64,000 bases of DNA from an uncultured Desulfovibrio sp. (lineage in GTDB: Bacteria > Desulfobacterota > Desulfovibrionia > Desulfovibrionales > Desulfovibrionaceae). Positions 37,437 to 46,561 of this stretch are shown here, in pieces. The stretch lies in contig CAJUMQ010000002.1 of the NCBI GenBank assembly GCA_910587035.1, positions 168,089 through 232,088 on the forward strand, given 5' to 3'. Below the pieces are notes generated by a model. That model saw nothing but the letters and a program-made list of their open reading frames with translations, ran no database searches and had not been told where the DNA came from. The translations under genes were made by a program, and so were the position numbers. How positions within the stretch are numbered: the first letter of the stretch is position 1; the number at the start of each line of letters is the position of its first letter.

Positions 37437-38369
37437 CTATTTTTTGTCTATGGCCCTTTTTTTGCCAACATTGGTGAGGATCATCCCGGCCACAATAACC
37501 CCCATGGCGACCAGCTGAATGACACGGATCTTTTCAATGCCCATCAGCACCGCAGCAATGGCAGCCACAACAGGGATGAGATATTGGTAGATGGAACATA
37601 GTTCCGCGCCTATGTTCTTTATGGCTGGCGGTGTCAGAAAATAGGCGAAAAAAGTGGGGCATAGCAGGATAAAGCCTATTTCCAGCCAGGGGCCATAGCC
37701 TGGGTCACCCTTCACAAGGGGCATGTCCTGCATGCCTGGCACAAGAAAAATGGCTGGTAGGGCGGCAAACAGATATACCCAGCGCAACAGGGCCAAAGGC
37801 GAGTAATCCTTGCTCGGCTTTTGCAAAATCACAAGATAGATGGCAAAACAGAGAGCGGAAAGGATCGCCAGCAGATCCCCCAGAATATTGTCCGTGCCTG
37901 CGCTGCCCTGGCCATAACCTCCTGCGATGACAATCACTGCGCCCACAAAGGAGATGGCCACCCCCAGATATTCGGTGATGGAGGGGCGCTTGTGTAAAAA
38001 CAGCACTCCGATAAGGATTACGAACATGGGCGGCAATGTCAGGATTATGGAAATATCGATGGCGCTGCCATAACGCAGCGACATTATAAACAGAAAAATA
38101 AACAGGAACAGGCCGACAAAACCGCCAAGAAAAATTTTCAGCCAGTCCCCCCTGCGGATTGGCTCGCATTTTATGAACAGCGATGTCAGCCAGAAAAGCA
38201 GGCAGCCGCCAATGAGGCGCACTGCGGAAACTCCATTGGCGCTCATCCATTCCGGAATCAAAACCTTGGTGACGGGTATGTTCAGCCCCCAGAAAATCAC
38301 GGCCAGCAGCATGCAGCCATTGCCAAGCAAATAATTCCCGTCTTTCTGCGGGCTTTCCGGATTTGCCAT
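37437..38369 (-). CDS. EamA family (DMT superfamily) transporter
   Basis: The 310-residue inner-membrane protein has about ten hydrophobic helices in two five-helix EamA halves. The first half starts LAVIFWGLNIPVTK and the second is recognisable from SALCFAIYLVILQKP. Family members export amino acids or metabolites; the substrate cannot be inferred. The start at 38369 has AAGGAAGG. It is divergent from the trp operon. Confidence 0.88.
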   Translation of the reverse strand: MANPESPQKDGNYLLGNGCMLLAVIFWGLNIPVTKVLIPEWMSANGVSAVRLIGGCLLFWLTSLFIKCEPIRRGDWLKIFLGGFVGLFLFIFLFIMSLRYGSAIDISIILTLPPMFVILIGVLFLHKRPSITEYLGVAISFVGAVIVIAGGYGQGSAGTDNILGDLLAILSALCFAIYLVILQKPSKDYSPLALLRWVYLFAALPAIFLVPGMQDMPLVKGDPGYGPWLEIGFILLCPTFFAYFLTPPAIKNIGAELCSIYQYLIPVVAAIAAVLMGIEKIRVIQLVAMGVIVAGMILTNVGKKRAIDKK

Positions 38370-38521
38370 GAGCGACCTTCCTTTTTGCAGTTATACCAGA
38401 GAGTTGTCATGTGTGTGGCATGTGATTCGCCATATATGGGTGGGGATATACCCTTTTGCTGGCAGCGTCAAAATCATATCCTTGCCAGAAAAATTTTTAA
38501 TTTGGGTCCCTGATTTTATGC

Positions 38522-38550
38522 TTGACAAACGCGGATGCATATTTTTAAAT
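38522..38550 (+). promoter_or_regulatory. Promoter of the trp operon
   Basis: TTGACA (38522-38527), a 17-base spacer and TTAAAT (38545-38550) lie 36 bases upstream of the trp leader ATG. No operator was recognised. Confidence 0.55.
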
Positions 38551-38585
38551 CTCTCCCAGAAAAAATACATATTTACGGAAAGATC

Positions 38586-38669
38586 ATGCTCGACTTCTCA
38601 TTAACCCAACTTTGCAACACAGGCCTCTGGTGGCTTTGCATCGTATTTAATGGGGAGACAGGCAACTGA
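38586..38669 (+). CDS. trpL: Trp operon leader peptide
   Basis: A 27-residue open frame (MLDFSLTQLCNTGLWWLCIV...), preceded by GGAAAG, contains tandem Trp codons at 38628-38633. Stalling at these codons when charged tRNA-Trp is scarce is the classic attenuation mechanism. It precedes trpE by 80 bases and an attenuator hairpin lies between. This frame is too short to be called by length alone; the paired Trp codons and position are the evidence. Confidence 0.85.
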   Translation: MLDFSLTQLCNTGLWWLCIVFNGETGN

Positions 38670-38696
38670 TCGCTTAATCCGTTATTAATTGCGCCC

Positions 38697-38728
38697 AAAG
38701 CTGTCTTCCCTGGAAGGCAGCTTTTTTT
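38697..38728 (+). terminator. Trp attenuator terminator
   Basis: AAAGCTGTCTTCC pairs with GGAAGGCAGCTTT, with one G-T wobble and a two-base spacer between the arms. It is followed immediately by a T-tract through 38728. It sits between trpL and trpE and would be alternated with an antiterminator hairpin. Confidence 0.82.
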
Positions 38729-38749
38729 ATGCGCAAAAAGGAGCCACGC

Positions 38750-40186
38750 ATGAAGGAAAATCAAAAATCCGGGGCAGCCATAAATCTCGTACAAAACAGC
38801 CGCTGGCTCACAGCGGATACGGAAACGCCCATAAGTCTTTTTATGCGCGTAATAGGACAGAAGCCAGGCATATTGCTGGAAAGCGCCGAGGTTGACGGCC
38901 GTTGGGGCCGTTATAGCATACTGGCCACAAACATGTGTTTTTTCGCATATTGCGAAAGCGGCAAATTGCGCCTCAAACTGGAAGATGAGCGCTTCCAAAG
39001 CCTGGCACTATATGATGGCATGCCATACATGGAGGGGCTGCGCGCCGTCATGGCTGCCATAAATATCACACCTGCGGACGATGCGGCGAAAATGCCCCCC
39101 ATAACCAGAGCCCTTTACGGTTATATGGGATTTGAGATGGCCGCCCTTTTCAATCCTGTGCTGCAGGCGGACGTACCTTTGGCAGATGCCAATGCCATTC
39201 TGGCGCTCCCTACCACAGTTCTTGTGTTTGACCATCTGTTCAACAGGCTTTGCCAACTGGATCTTGGACCCTGTTCCGATCCAGTCGCTGCTGGCGCAGG
39301 GCCTTCTCCCGCCGCGCCAGCCAGCCAGGCCGCAAGCCAGGAGTTTTCATCCTTGCCTGATGAAGCGGGATACAAACGATTTGTCAATGATATCCGCGAA
39401 CAGTTGCGCAATGGCGAGGCCATCCAGGTGGTGCCTTCCACAAGGTTTTCCACCAAATTCTCCGGTGATCCTTTTCAGCTGTATCGCGCCATGCGCAGAC
39501 TTAATGCATCTCCGTACATGTTTTACATGCGCTTCCCAGAGATTACACTATTTGGCTCCTCTCCTGAGGTAATGGTCCGCTGCTCCGCAAACTCCCTTCT
39601 GCTGGCACCCATTGCCGGCACCAGACGCCGAGGGGACAGCGATGCTGAGGACGCGACTCTTGCCAGGGAATTGCTGGATGATCCCAAGGAATGCGCGGAG
39701 CATGTCATGCTTGTTGATCTCGGCCGCAATGACCTTGGCAGAATTGCGCGGCCTGGCAGTGTGCGGCTGGAAAAATATCAGCAGATTGAAAAATATTCCC
39801 ACGTCATGCACATGACAAGCCGCGTCACAGCCATGCTTGACGATACAGGGGACAAAAAGCTCGATGCCCTTGACGTGCTTCAGGCCACATTCCCCGCTGG
39901 CACTGTCTCCGGCGCGCCCAAAATCAGGGCCATTCAGATAATACGCGCCCTGGAGGGGCGCCCCCGTGGACCATATGGCGGCTGCATTGGCTGGATAGGC
40001 CTGGATCAGGAAAGTGTCAATCTGGATATGGGCATAACCATTCGCAGCATGTGGCTTGTGGACGGAACCCTCTACTGGCAGGCCGGCGGCGGTATTGTCC
40101 ATGATTCCGATCCCCAAACCGAATGGATGGAAGTATGCAATAAATCAGCCATTATGCGCAAAGTTTTGCTGCCGGAGGAAGACTAG
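38750..40186 (+). CDS. trpE: Anthranilate synthase component I
   Basis: The 478-residue enzyme makes anthranilate from chorismate with TrpG. The chorismate-binding domain carries the usual IAGTRRRGD, DPKECAEHVMLVDLGRNDLGR and FPAGTVSGAPKIRA signatures. The ATG at 38750 follows AAAAAGGAG; the ATG at 38729 overlaps the attenuator tail. trpGD starts right after its TAG stop. Confidence 0.97.
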   Translation: MKENQKSGAAINLVQNSRWLTADTETPISLFMRVIGQKPGILLESAEVDGRWGRYSILATNMCFFAYCESGKLRLKLEDERFQSLALYDGMPYMEGLRAVMAAINITPADDAAKMPPITRALYGYMGFEMAALFNPVLQADVPLADANAILALPTTVLVFDHLFNRLCQLDLGPCSDPVAAGAGPSPAAPASQAASQEFSSLPDEAGYKRFVNDIREQLRNGEAIQVVPSTRFSTKFSGDPFQLYRAMRRLNASPYMFYMRFPEITLFGSSPEVMVRCSANSLLLAPIAGTRRRGDSDAEDATLARELLDDPKECAEHVMLVDLGRNDLGRIARPGSVRLEKYQQIEKYSHVMHMTSRVTAMLDDTGDKKLDALDVLQATFPAGTVSGAPKIRAIQIIRALEGRPRGPYGGCIGWIGLDQESVNLDMGITIRSMWLVDGTLYWQAGGGIVHDSDPQTEWMEVCNKSAIMRKVLLPEED

Positions 40187-41773
40187 ATGTTTCTGCTCAT
40201 CGATAATTATGACTCGTTCACATACAATCTGGTGCAGGCCTTTTACGAACTTGGCAAAAAACCGCTGGTGCTGAAAAATGACGATCCGCAGATTCTCGAT
40301 CTGGCCCTGGATCCCTCTCTTGAGATGGTGTGCATATCGCCAGGACCAGGACATCCAGCAAATGCCGGCCTTTGCCCGCAATTTCTGGATATGCTCAATC
40401 CCTCCATTCCAGTCCTGGGTGTCTGCCTCGGCAATCAGCTGCTTGCCCTCCATGCCGGCGCCAGTATTGGCATGGCGCCGGTTATCATGCATGGCAAACA
40501 GTCCGAAATCATCCATGATGGCGAGGGCATCTTTAAAAATCTCCCCAACCCCATTTTGGTAGGCCGCTATCATTCCCTGGTGGCAATCGTTGATGAAGGC
40601 GGAGAGTCTGCCTTTACCGTCACAGCCAGAGGCCCGGAAGGGGAGGTCATGGCCCTGAGCTATAATGATCGCCCCTGGGTTGGTGTGCAATTTCACCCGG
40701 AATCTGTTCTTACCCCCGATGGCCTGCGCCTGTTGGAAAATTTCCCCTCCGCAATAAAAGGAGCGCGTGAAAAACGCATCCCAATTGCCCAGATTCTCGA
40801 ACAGCTTGCAAAAGGGGCAGACCTCTCTGCGGACATGGCCGCTTCCGGTTTTTCATCATTGCTGGATGGCGAGCTCTCCCCGGCCCAGGCTGGAGCCTTT
40901 CTCATGGGATTGCGCATGAAAGGCGAAAACGCCCTTGAGCTGGCCCATGCCACCAGGGCTGCCCTATCCCGTTCCGTGCGGGTGCCAGGCATAAAGGGCA
41001 GCTGCATTGACATAGTTGGCACCGGCGGGGATGGCCGCCACTCCTTCAACTGCTCCACCGCCACAGCCCTCACCATGGCGGGCATGGGCTACAAGGTTGT
41101 AAAGCATGGCAACAGGGCTGTCTCTTCCACCTGCGGCAGCGCCGATGCGCTGGAATCCCTGGGCATTCCCCTGGACGCCAATCCGGCCACAGCCCTGGAC
41201 ATGCTTGAAAAACGCAATTTCGCCTTTCTCTTCGCCCCACACTTCCATCCCAGCTTCAAAAACATTGGCCCCTTGCGCAAGGAGATGGGCATTCGCACCC
41301 TGTTTAATATTCTTGGGCCAATGATAAATCCCGCAAGACCGGATCATCTGCTGATGGGCGTGGCGCGCCCAGAGCTGGTGCCCCTGGTGGCGGAAACCCT
41401 CTCGCGCTCGCCCATTTACCGGGCGGCGGTGGTTTGCGGAGCCGGGGGCTATGATGAAATGACTCCCATGGGACCTGCCGATATTGCCCTGCTCCATGCC
41501 GGCAAAATATCCACCATTCATTTTGACCCGGCCACATATGGCATAAAACCCTGCACAGAAGAGGATCTTGCCGTTTCCTCACGCGACGAAGCAGTTGCCG
41601 TGCTACGCGAAATCCTCCATGGCCGCGGCAGTCAGGCCATGCTTGATATGGTAACCCTGAACACGGCTCTGGCAATTCTGCTGCTGGAGGATATCGATCT
41701 GGATCAGGCCATGGCCAGGGCTTCCGATGCCGTGCGCAGAGGCCTTGGCGCAAGGGTGGTGGCCGATGCTTGA
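40187..41773 (+). CDS. trpGD: Fused anthranilate synthase glutaminase/phosphoribosyltransferase (TrpGD)
   Basis: The 528-residue protein joins two enzymes. Residues 1 to about 190 are the class I glutamine amidotransferase (Cys80 in GVCLGNQ, His170 and Glu172 in FHPES). The rest is TrpD (GTGGDGRHSFN PRPP site, KHGNRAVSSTCGSADALE). The bifunctional form is like enterobacterial TrpGD. It catalyses both ammonia supply and phosphoribosyl transfer to anthranilate. It abuts trpE and overlaps trpC by 8 bases. Confidence 0.96.
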   Translation: MFLLIDNYDSFTYNLVQAFYELGKKPLVLKNDDPQILDLALDPSLEMVCISPGPGHPANAGLCPQFLDMLNPSIPVLGVCLGNQLLALHAGASIGMAPVIMHGKQSEIIHDGEGIFKNLPNPILVGRYHSLVAIVDEGGESAFTVTARGPEGEVMALSYNDRPWVGVQFHPESVLTPDGLRLLENFPSAIKGAREKRIPIAQILEQLAKGADLSADMAASGFSSLLDGELSPAQAGAFLMGLRMKGENALELAHATRAALSRSVRVPGIKGSCIDIVGTGGDGRHSFNCSTATALTMAGMGYKVVKHGNRAVSSTCGSADALESLGIPLDANPATALDMLEKRNFAFLFAPHFHPSFKNIGPLRKEMGIRTLFNILGPMINPARPDHLLMGVARPELVPLVAETLSRSPIYRAAVVCGAGGYDEMTPMGPADIALLHAGKISTIHFDPATYGIKPCTEEDLAVSSRDEAVAVLREILHGRGSQAMLDMVTLNTALAILLLEDIDLDQAMARASDAVRRGLGARVVADA

Positions 41774-42569
41774 AAAATTCAGACAGGCCAAAATGGCGGA
41801 AATAGCGCACTTGCGGCAAGCCGCAAGCCAGGGCAGTCTTGCCAGCCCAAAACCTGGGCCATCCCGTGGCTTTGCCAGCGCCATAACCCGCAAATCCCAC
41901 CCGGGCCCATTGCCTGTTATAGCGGAATACAAGAGGGCCTCCCCCTCACGCGGCATCATCTGCAAGTCCGTACCGGTGGATATGGCAGCCCTGCAATATG
42001 CGCAGGCAGGCGCGGCAGCCATGTCAATTCTGACCGAGGAGCAATGGTTTGGCGGCCAGTTTGCCTATATGGCCCAGGCCAGCGCCGCATTCCCGGCAGA
42101 CTCCCCATTACCCATATTGCGCAAGGATTTTATTTTTGATCCACTTCAAATCTGGCAGACAGCCGCATCGCCGGCAGGCGCCCTGCTGCTGATAGTGCGG
42201 CTTGTGCCCGGGGCATCCTTTTTGCGCTCCCTGATCGGCCAGGCGGAAAGTAGCGGCCTCGACTGCGTTGTGGAAGTTTTTGACATGGCCGATCTGCAGA
42301 TCGCGCGGGAGGCGGGGGCAAAAATCATTCAGGTCAATGCCCGCGATCTGGATACACTGAAGGTAAGCCGCCAGGCCTGCCTTGAGCTTGCCAGAAATGG
42401 TCGCCCGCAAGCTGGTGAAATCTGGATCGCCGCCAGTGGCATGGAAGAGGCCATCCATCTGCGCATGGCTGCGGATGCCGGCTTTAATGCCGCGCTGGTG
42501 GGGACTGCGCTGATGGCTGAAGGCAAACCAGGCGCAAGCCTCAGTAAACTGCTTGAGAGCAGGAATTAA
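41766..42569 (+). CDS. trpC: Indole-3-glycerol phosphate synthase
   Basis: The 267-residue TIM barrel has the family hallmarks PVIAEYKRASPSRG, ILTEEQWFGG and LPILRKDFIFDP. It cyclises the linear ribulose intermediate in tryptophan synthesis. The start at 41766 overlaps the trpGD stop; a longer frame from 41727 is inside trpGD. It is followed 2 bases later by trpF, a separate gene. Confidence 0.95.
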   Translation: MLEKFRQAKMAEIAHLRQAASQGSLASPKPGPSRGFASAITRKSHPGPLPVIAEYKRASPSRGIICKSVPVDMAALQYAQAGAAAMSILTEEQWFGGQFAYMAQASAAFPADSPLPILRKDFIFDPLQIWQTAASPAGALLLIVRLVPGASFLRSLIGQAESSGLDCVVEVFDMADLQIAREAGAKIIQVNARDLDTLKVSRQACLELARNGRPQAGEIWIAASGMEEAIHLRMAADAGFNAALVGTALMAEGKPGASLSKLLESRN

Positions 42570-42571
42570 TC

Positions 42572-43198
42572 ATGCTGATCAAATTTTGCGGCATGCGGCG
42601 CCAGGCCGATCTTGATACGGCTGCTGCCCTTGGCGTGGATTATTGCGGATTTATTTTTCATCCCAAAAGCCCCCGCTACATCGAGCCCGGGCATGCGGCC
42701 ACACTGGCCAGTGGACACATGGCGAGGGTGGGTGTGTTCACATCCGGCGATGCCGCATTTATCAAACGGACTCTGGCAGACGCCAGAATGGATTATGCCC
42801 AGCTGCATGGCACCCAGACACCAGCCTGCTGCCAGCAGGTTGGGCCTGAGCGGGTAATCTATGTTTTGTGGCCACAGCGCCATGCCTCCCTTGAGCTGCT
42901 GCAGCAGGAGGCTGCAAGATATGCCGCCTGCTGCAGCATGTATCTGCTCGATGCGGGCCAGCAGGGCGGCGGCAGCGGCCAGTGCATGGACTGGCTGGCG
43001 CTGGCTGGAATTTCCCTCCCCCATCCCTTTTTTTTGGCTGGGGGGCTGGATGCGGATAATGCCCTGGAGGCCGCCACAATATGCCGCCCCCATGGTCTGG
43101 ATTTCAACAGCGGCATAGAGGATGCTCCCGCGCAAAAAAATGCCGCCAAAATGGCAGCGGTAGTGCGCAAAACAGGCAAAACACAACAGGATGCTTGA
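42572..43198 (+). CDS. trpF: Phosphoribosylanthranilate isomerase
   Basis: The 208-residue enzyme begins MLIKFCGMRRQADL, the family's KFCGM motif, and has FIFHPKSPRYIEP and the C-terminal GLDFNSGIEDAP. It isomerises phosphoribosyl anthranilate in tryptophan synthesis. It is adjacent to trpC and overlaps or abuts trpB. One stretch near residues 108-126 is more divergent than usual. Confidence 0.93.
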   Translation: MLIKFCGMRRQADLDTAAALGVDYCGFIFHPKSPRYIEPGHAATLASGHMARVGVFTSGDAAFIKRTLADARMDYAQLHGTQTPACCQQVGPERVIYVLWPQRHASLELLQQEAARYAACCSMYLLDAGQQGGGSGQCMDWLALAGISLPHPFFLAGGLDADNALEAATICRPHGLDFNSGIEDAPAQKNAAKMAAVVRKTGKTQQDA

Positions 43199-43199
43199 A

Positions 43200-44387
43200 A
43201 TGAAAGGATATTTTGGAGAATTTGGCGGCGCATTTGTGCCGGAATTGCTGGTCCCTCCCCTGCAGGAAGTGGAAAAGGCCATGAATGACATTTTGCCAAC
43301 CCGGCAATTCCAGGATGAACTGGCAGATCTGCTGAACACCTTCGCCGGCCGTCCCACACCGGTCACCTTTTGTCCCACTCTCTCCCGTGAACTGGGTTCC
43401 AATCTCTGGCTCAAGCGCGAGGATCTGCTGCATACAGGCGCCCACAAAATCAACAATACATTGGGGCAGGCCCTGCTGGCAAAAAAAATGGGCAAGACAA
43501 GACTGATTGCGGAAACCGGCGCAGGCCAGCATGGGGTGGCCACGGCGGCTGCGGCAGCCAGGCTTGGCTTGGAATGCGTCATATACATGGGCGCCAATGA
43601 TGTGGAAAGGCAGGCGCCAAATGTTCAGCGCATGCGTCTGCTCGGAGCCACGGTGCATCCAGTGCCCACTGGCACAGCAACATTGAAGGACGCTATCAAT
43701 GAAACACTGAGGGAATGGCTCTCCAGCCAGCAGACCACACACTACTGTTTCGGCACTGCGGCAGGCCCGCATCCCTTCCCCACTCTCGTGCGCATTTTTC
43801 AGAGTGTCATAGGCGCAGAGATAAAACAGCAGCTCAAAAAACTGCCAGACGCCATCGTGGCCTGCGTTGGCGGCGGGTCCAATGCCATAGGCATGTTTCA
43901 TCCTTTTCTGGAAGACAAGGATGTGCGCATCATTGGCGTGGAGGCGGCTGGCACAGGCAAGCCAGGCTGTTACCATTCCGCAGCCATAAATCTGGGCACT
44001 CCAGGGGTTCTGCATGGCAGCCGCTCCCTGTTGCTTCAGACAGAGGATGGCCAGATATTGCCATCCCATTCCATTTCCGCCGGCCTTGATTATCCAGCCG
44101 TGGGGCCGGAGCACGCATTTCTGGCCCGGACTGGCCGGGTGGAGTACCACATGGCCAATGATGCCCAGGCCCTGGCTGCCTTCCATAAGCTCTGCGCAAC
44201 AGAGGGCATACTGCCAGCCCTGGAATCTTCCCACGCTCTTGCCTGGGTTCTGGAAAACAGGGATGCGTTTTCCCCAGGGGCCACAGTTGTAGTCAATCTG
44301 TCGGGGCGAGGAGACAAGGACATGGATATCATTAATGCGGCCATTGCCGCCTCAAATAAAATGGAGAGCGAAAATGCACAGGCTTGA
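43200..44387 (+). CDS. trpB: Tryptophan synthase beta subunit
   Basis: The 395-residue PLP enzyme condenses indole with serine. The cofactor lysine is Lys83 in HTGAHKINNTLGQ; GGGSNA is the phosphate-binding loop. The start at 43200 (MKGYFGEFGG) has an AGGA at the right distance; the in-frame ATG at 43191 is too close to that site and overlaps trpF. It overlaps trpA by 14 bases. Confidence 0.96.
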   Translation: MKGYFGEFGGAFVPELLVPPLQEVEKAMNDILPTRQFQDELADLLNTFAGRPTPVTFCPTLSRELGSNLWLKREDLLHTGAHKINNTLGQALLAKKMGKTRLIAETGAGQHGVATAAAAARLGLECVIYMGANDVERQAPNVQRMRLLGATVHPVPTGTATLKDAINETLREWLSSQQTTHYCFGTAAGPHPFPTLVRIFQSVIGAEIKQQLKKLPDAIVACVGGGSNAIGMFHPFLEDKDVRIIGVEAAGTGKPGCYHSAAINLGTPGVLHGSRSLLLQTEDGQILPSHSISAGLDYPAVGPEHAFLARTGRVEYHMANDAQALAAFHKLCATEGILPALESSHALAWVLENRDAFSPGATVVVNLSGRGDKDMDIINAAIAASNKMESENAQA

Positions 44388-45141
44388 GAAAAAAATACTT
44401 GAGGCAAAAAACAGCGGCCGTGTCGCGCTTGTGCCATTTTTGACTGCATGCTATCCGGATCGGGAGTCGTTCTGGCAGGCGCTGGCCGACCTTGATGCTG
44501 GCGGCGCGGACATTATTGAAATTGGCGTGCCTTTTTCCGATCCTGTGGCCGATGGGCCCGTGGTGGAATCCGCATCGCGCCATGTGCTTGAATCAGGTGT
44601 CAATCTTGCAGAAATTCTGGCAGGCATAAAGAAAATTGGAAAGAAACTCAATGCTGAACTGGTGCTCATGGGCTATCTCAACCCATTTCTGCAATACGGT
44701 TTCGCAAAATTTGCGGAGGATGCGGCAGAATGTGGCGTGGCCGGCGTGATAATACCGGATCTGCCCCACGATGAGGCAGCCCCATTCAAGGAGATTCTGG
44801 CGCGCCATGACATGGCCCTCATCCCTCTTGTGGCCCAGAATACCAGCAATGAACGCATGGCCCTATATGCCGCGGATGCCAGGGGCTATGTGTATGTTGT
44901 TTCCGTCATGGGCACCACTGGCGCCAGAAACAGCCTGGCAGACACTGTTGCCGAAACCATTGACCGGGCCCGTAAAATCTTTAATGTGCCTGTGGCTCTT
45001 GGTTTTGGCCTGAAAACTCCGGATCAGCTCACTGCGCTGCCACCAGCCTCCAGACCGGATGCGGCAGTGTTCGGCAGCGCGCTGCTCCAGCATCTGGCAA
45101 GCGGCAGGAGTGCTCGTTCCTTTATGGAAGTGTGGCGCTAA
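44374..45141 (+). CDS. trpA: Tryptophan synthase alpha subunit
   Basis: The 255-residue TIM barrel cleaves indole-3-glycerol phosphate. FLTACYPDRES, EIGVPFSDPVADGP (catalytic Glu) and PDLPHDEAAPF (Asp) are present. The start at 44374 follows GGAGAG and lies within the end of trpB. It is the last biosynthetic gene of the operon. Confidence 0.96.
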   Translation: MHRLEKKILEAKNSGRVALVPFLTACYPDRESFWQALADLDAGGADIIEIGVPFSDPVADGPVVESASRHVLESGVNLAEILAGIKKIGKKLNAELVLMGYLNPFLQYGFAKFAEDAAECGVAGVIIPDLPHDEAAPFKEILARHDMALIPLVAQNTSNERMALYAADARGYVYVVSVMGTTGARNSLADTVAETIDRARKIFNVPVALGFGLKTPDQLTALPPASRPDAAVFGSALLQHLASGRSARSFMEVWR

Positions 45142-45209
45142 AAAAACTTGCGCCCAATACTGGTAGTGGTAGCATACTCAGGCATATAAACCTGATGATG
45201 GAGACTCTT

Positions 45210-45401
45210 ATGAAATCCCGTTCAAAGCTGGCGAATTTGGCCCTTATATTTGTCTGCGCCGCATTTCTGGCAGCCTGCGCATCGACACCAGCGCGCTCAA
45301 CCGGTGATGTTGAAGATATACAGCCCGGAGAGAAATCCATAATTCAACCTCCCGCGCCAGCCACCGCTCCCCAGAGCGGCATCGAGGAAAGGGCAATTTA
45401 A
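45210..45401 (+). CDS. Small lipoprotein, unknown function
   Basis: A 63-residue protein with a signal peptide and lipobox (FLAACAS), then a short acidic/proline-rich tail. The ATG at 45210 has GGAGA seven bases upstream; ATGs at 45195 and 45198 are less well placed. It lies 68 bases downstream of trpA and may be a separate unit. No domain is recognisable. Confidence 0.65.
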   Translation: MKSRSKLANLALIFVCAAFLAACASTPARSTGDVEDIQPGEKSIIQPPAPATAPQSGIEERAI

Positions 45402-45492
45402 AGCAGTTGAAAGCTGAAAAGCCGCGCGTTTCAACAATGCGGCTGGCGGTCCGCAGACAAACAAATCAATCGCCTGGCTGCCTTAAACCATT

Positions 45493-45512
45493 GCGGGGGC
45501 TTATGCCCCCGC
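45493..45512. terminator. Hairpin between small lipoprotein and PilZ gene
   Basis: GCGGGGGC and GCCCCCGC pair around a TTAT loop between convergent genes. T-tract is absent, so termination strength is uncertain. Confidence 0.5.
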
Positions 45513-45532
45513 GAAAATCCAGCCATCCTGGC

Positions 45533-46408
45533 CTACTCTCCGGCTTCTTCGGTTTCATCCGGTTCAATCATGGCGGCCAGACTGCTTGAGCCTGCCGCCC
45601 CCACATCCAGCCAGCGCAATTCATCGTCCGGTTCTTCCCACACAAGCTCGCGGGAAAATTTTATGCGCAGACCGGCATGACGGGAATTGGCGGATCGAAA
45701 TATGCCAACCTTCCTGCCAACAAAAACGTGCGGAAAGCGGGGCTGCTCATCTTTCTCCGAAAAAAAGAAAAAAAGATAGCTGTCATCCGCGCCCATAAAG
45801 CGCTGACAGCCGGGATCGCTAGTCTTAAGGCAAACTCCGCCGGCAGAAATGTCCACCAGCACAGGCCGGGCGCGCGACTTGCGTGCATAATACAGTCCAA
45901 GCAGCGTCAGGAGCTTGCGCCTGCTTGTGGGGGCCTCATCAATGAGCATAAGACCGGGCATGGCAAAGATATGCTCCGGGCATTTGTGGCGCTCATGCCT
46001 GCGCAGCTGCCTAATGCGTGTGGGCGCCCATACATGCAGAAGCAGACCCAGGGGCAAATTGTTCCTGTGCAGCTCCTGATCCAGAATTGTCGCTCTGCCG
46101 CCATATTCCATGCGTGCATTGCCTGTGCTGTCACCCTGGGGCATGTCCACAATAATGGTATAAAGGCACTCCGGGGATGCAGGCAAATTTTTGGTCAGGC
46201 CCACATCATACTGTTCTGTAATAAACTGCGTCTGCTGGCCGGTGATTCCAATAAACCTGCCATGCAGCGAAAGATCGGCCGTATTGCAACCATACAGCTG
46301 CCAGTGAGTCTGAATGGTCACCTGACTTTTCTGTTTTATGGCCTTCTGCACCACCCCCTGCAAATCGGGGCGCCAGATATGATATATGTCATTGTCTAGA
46401 TCATGCAT
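45533..46408 (-). CDS. PilZ-domain protein (YcgR-like), T1SS-linked
   Basis: The 291-residue protein has an N-terminal beta-rich domain and a C-terminal PilZ-like domain. The two c-di-GMP contacts appear as RRHERHKC (RxxxR type, about residues 137-144) and DISAGGVCLK ((D/N)xSxxG type). It lies directly downstream of the HlyD gene on the same strand, so it may adjust adhesin export or surface adhesion to c-di-GMP levels. No Shine-Dalgarno is evident at the ATG 46408. Function beyond ligand binding is inference. Confidence 0.8.
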   Translation of the reverse strand: MHDLDNDIYHIWRPDLQGVVQKAIKQKSQVTIQTHWQLYGCNTADLSLHGRFIGITGQQTQFITEQYDVGLTKNLPASPECLYTIIVDMPQGDSTGNARMEYGGRATILDQELHRNNLPLGLLLHVWAPTRIRQLRRHERHKCPEHIFAMPGLMLIDEAPTSRRKLLTLLGLYYARKSRARPVLVDISAGGVCLKTSDPGCQRFMGADDSYLFFFFSEKDEQPRFPHVFVGRKVGIFRSANSRHAGLRIKFSRELVWEEPDDELRWLDVGAAGSSSLAAMIEPDETEEAGE

Positions 46409-46561
46409 CAGTAATCAGAAACCCGCTCCCGCTCGATACCCCCGGCAGAAACGCCCGGGAAGGACAAAATGGGCGGGGCCTATATATTACACGAAAAACG
46501 TGCGGAACAACCACCATGTCAAACCGTGTAATCCGCTGTTTGCCCCATTCCGTCCATCTTG

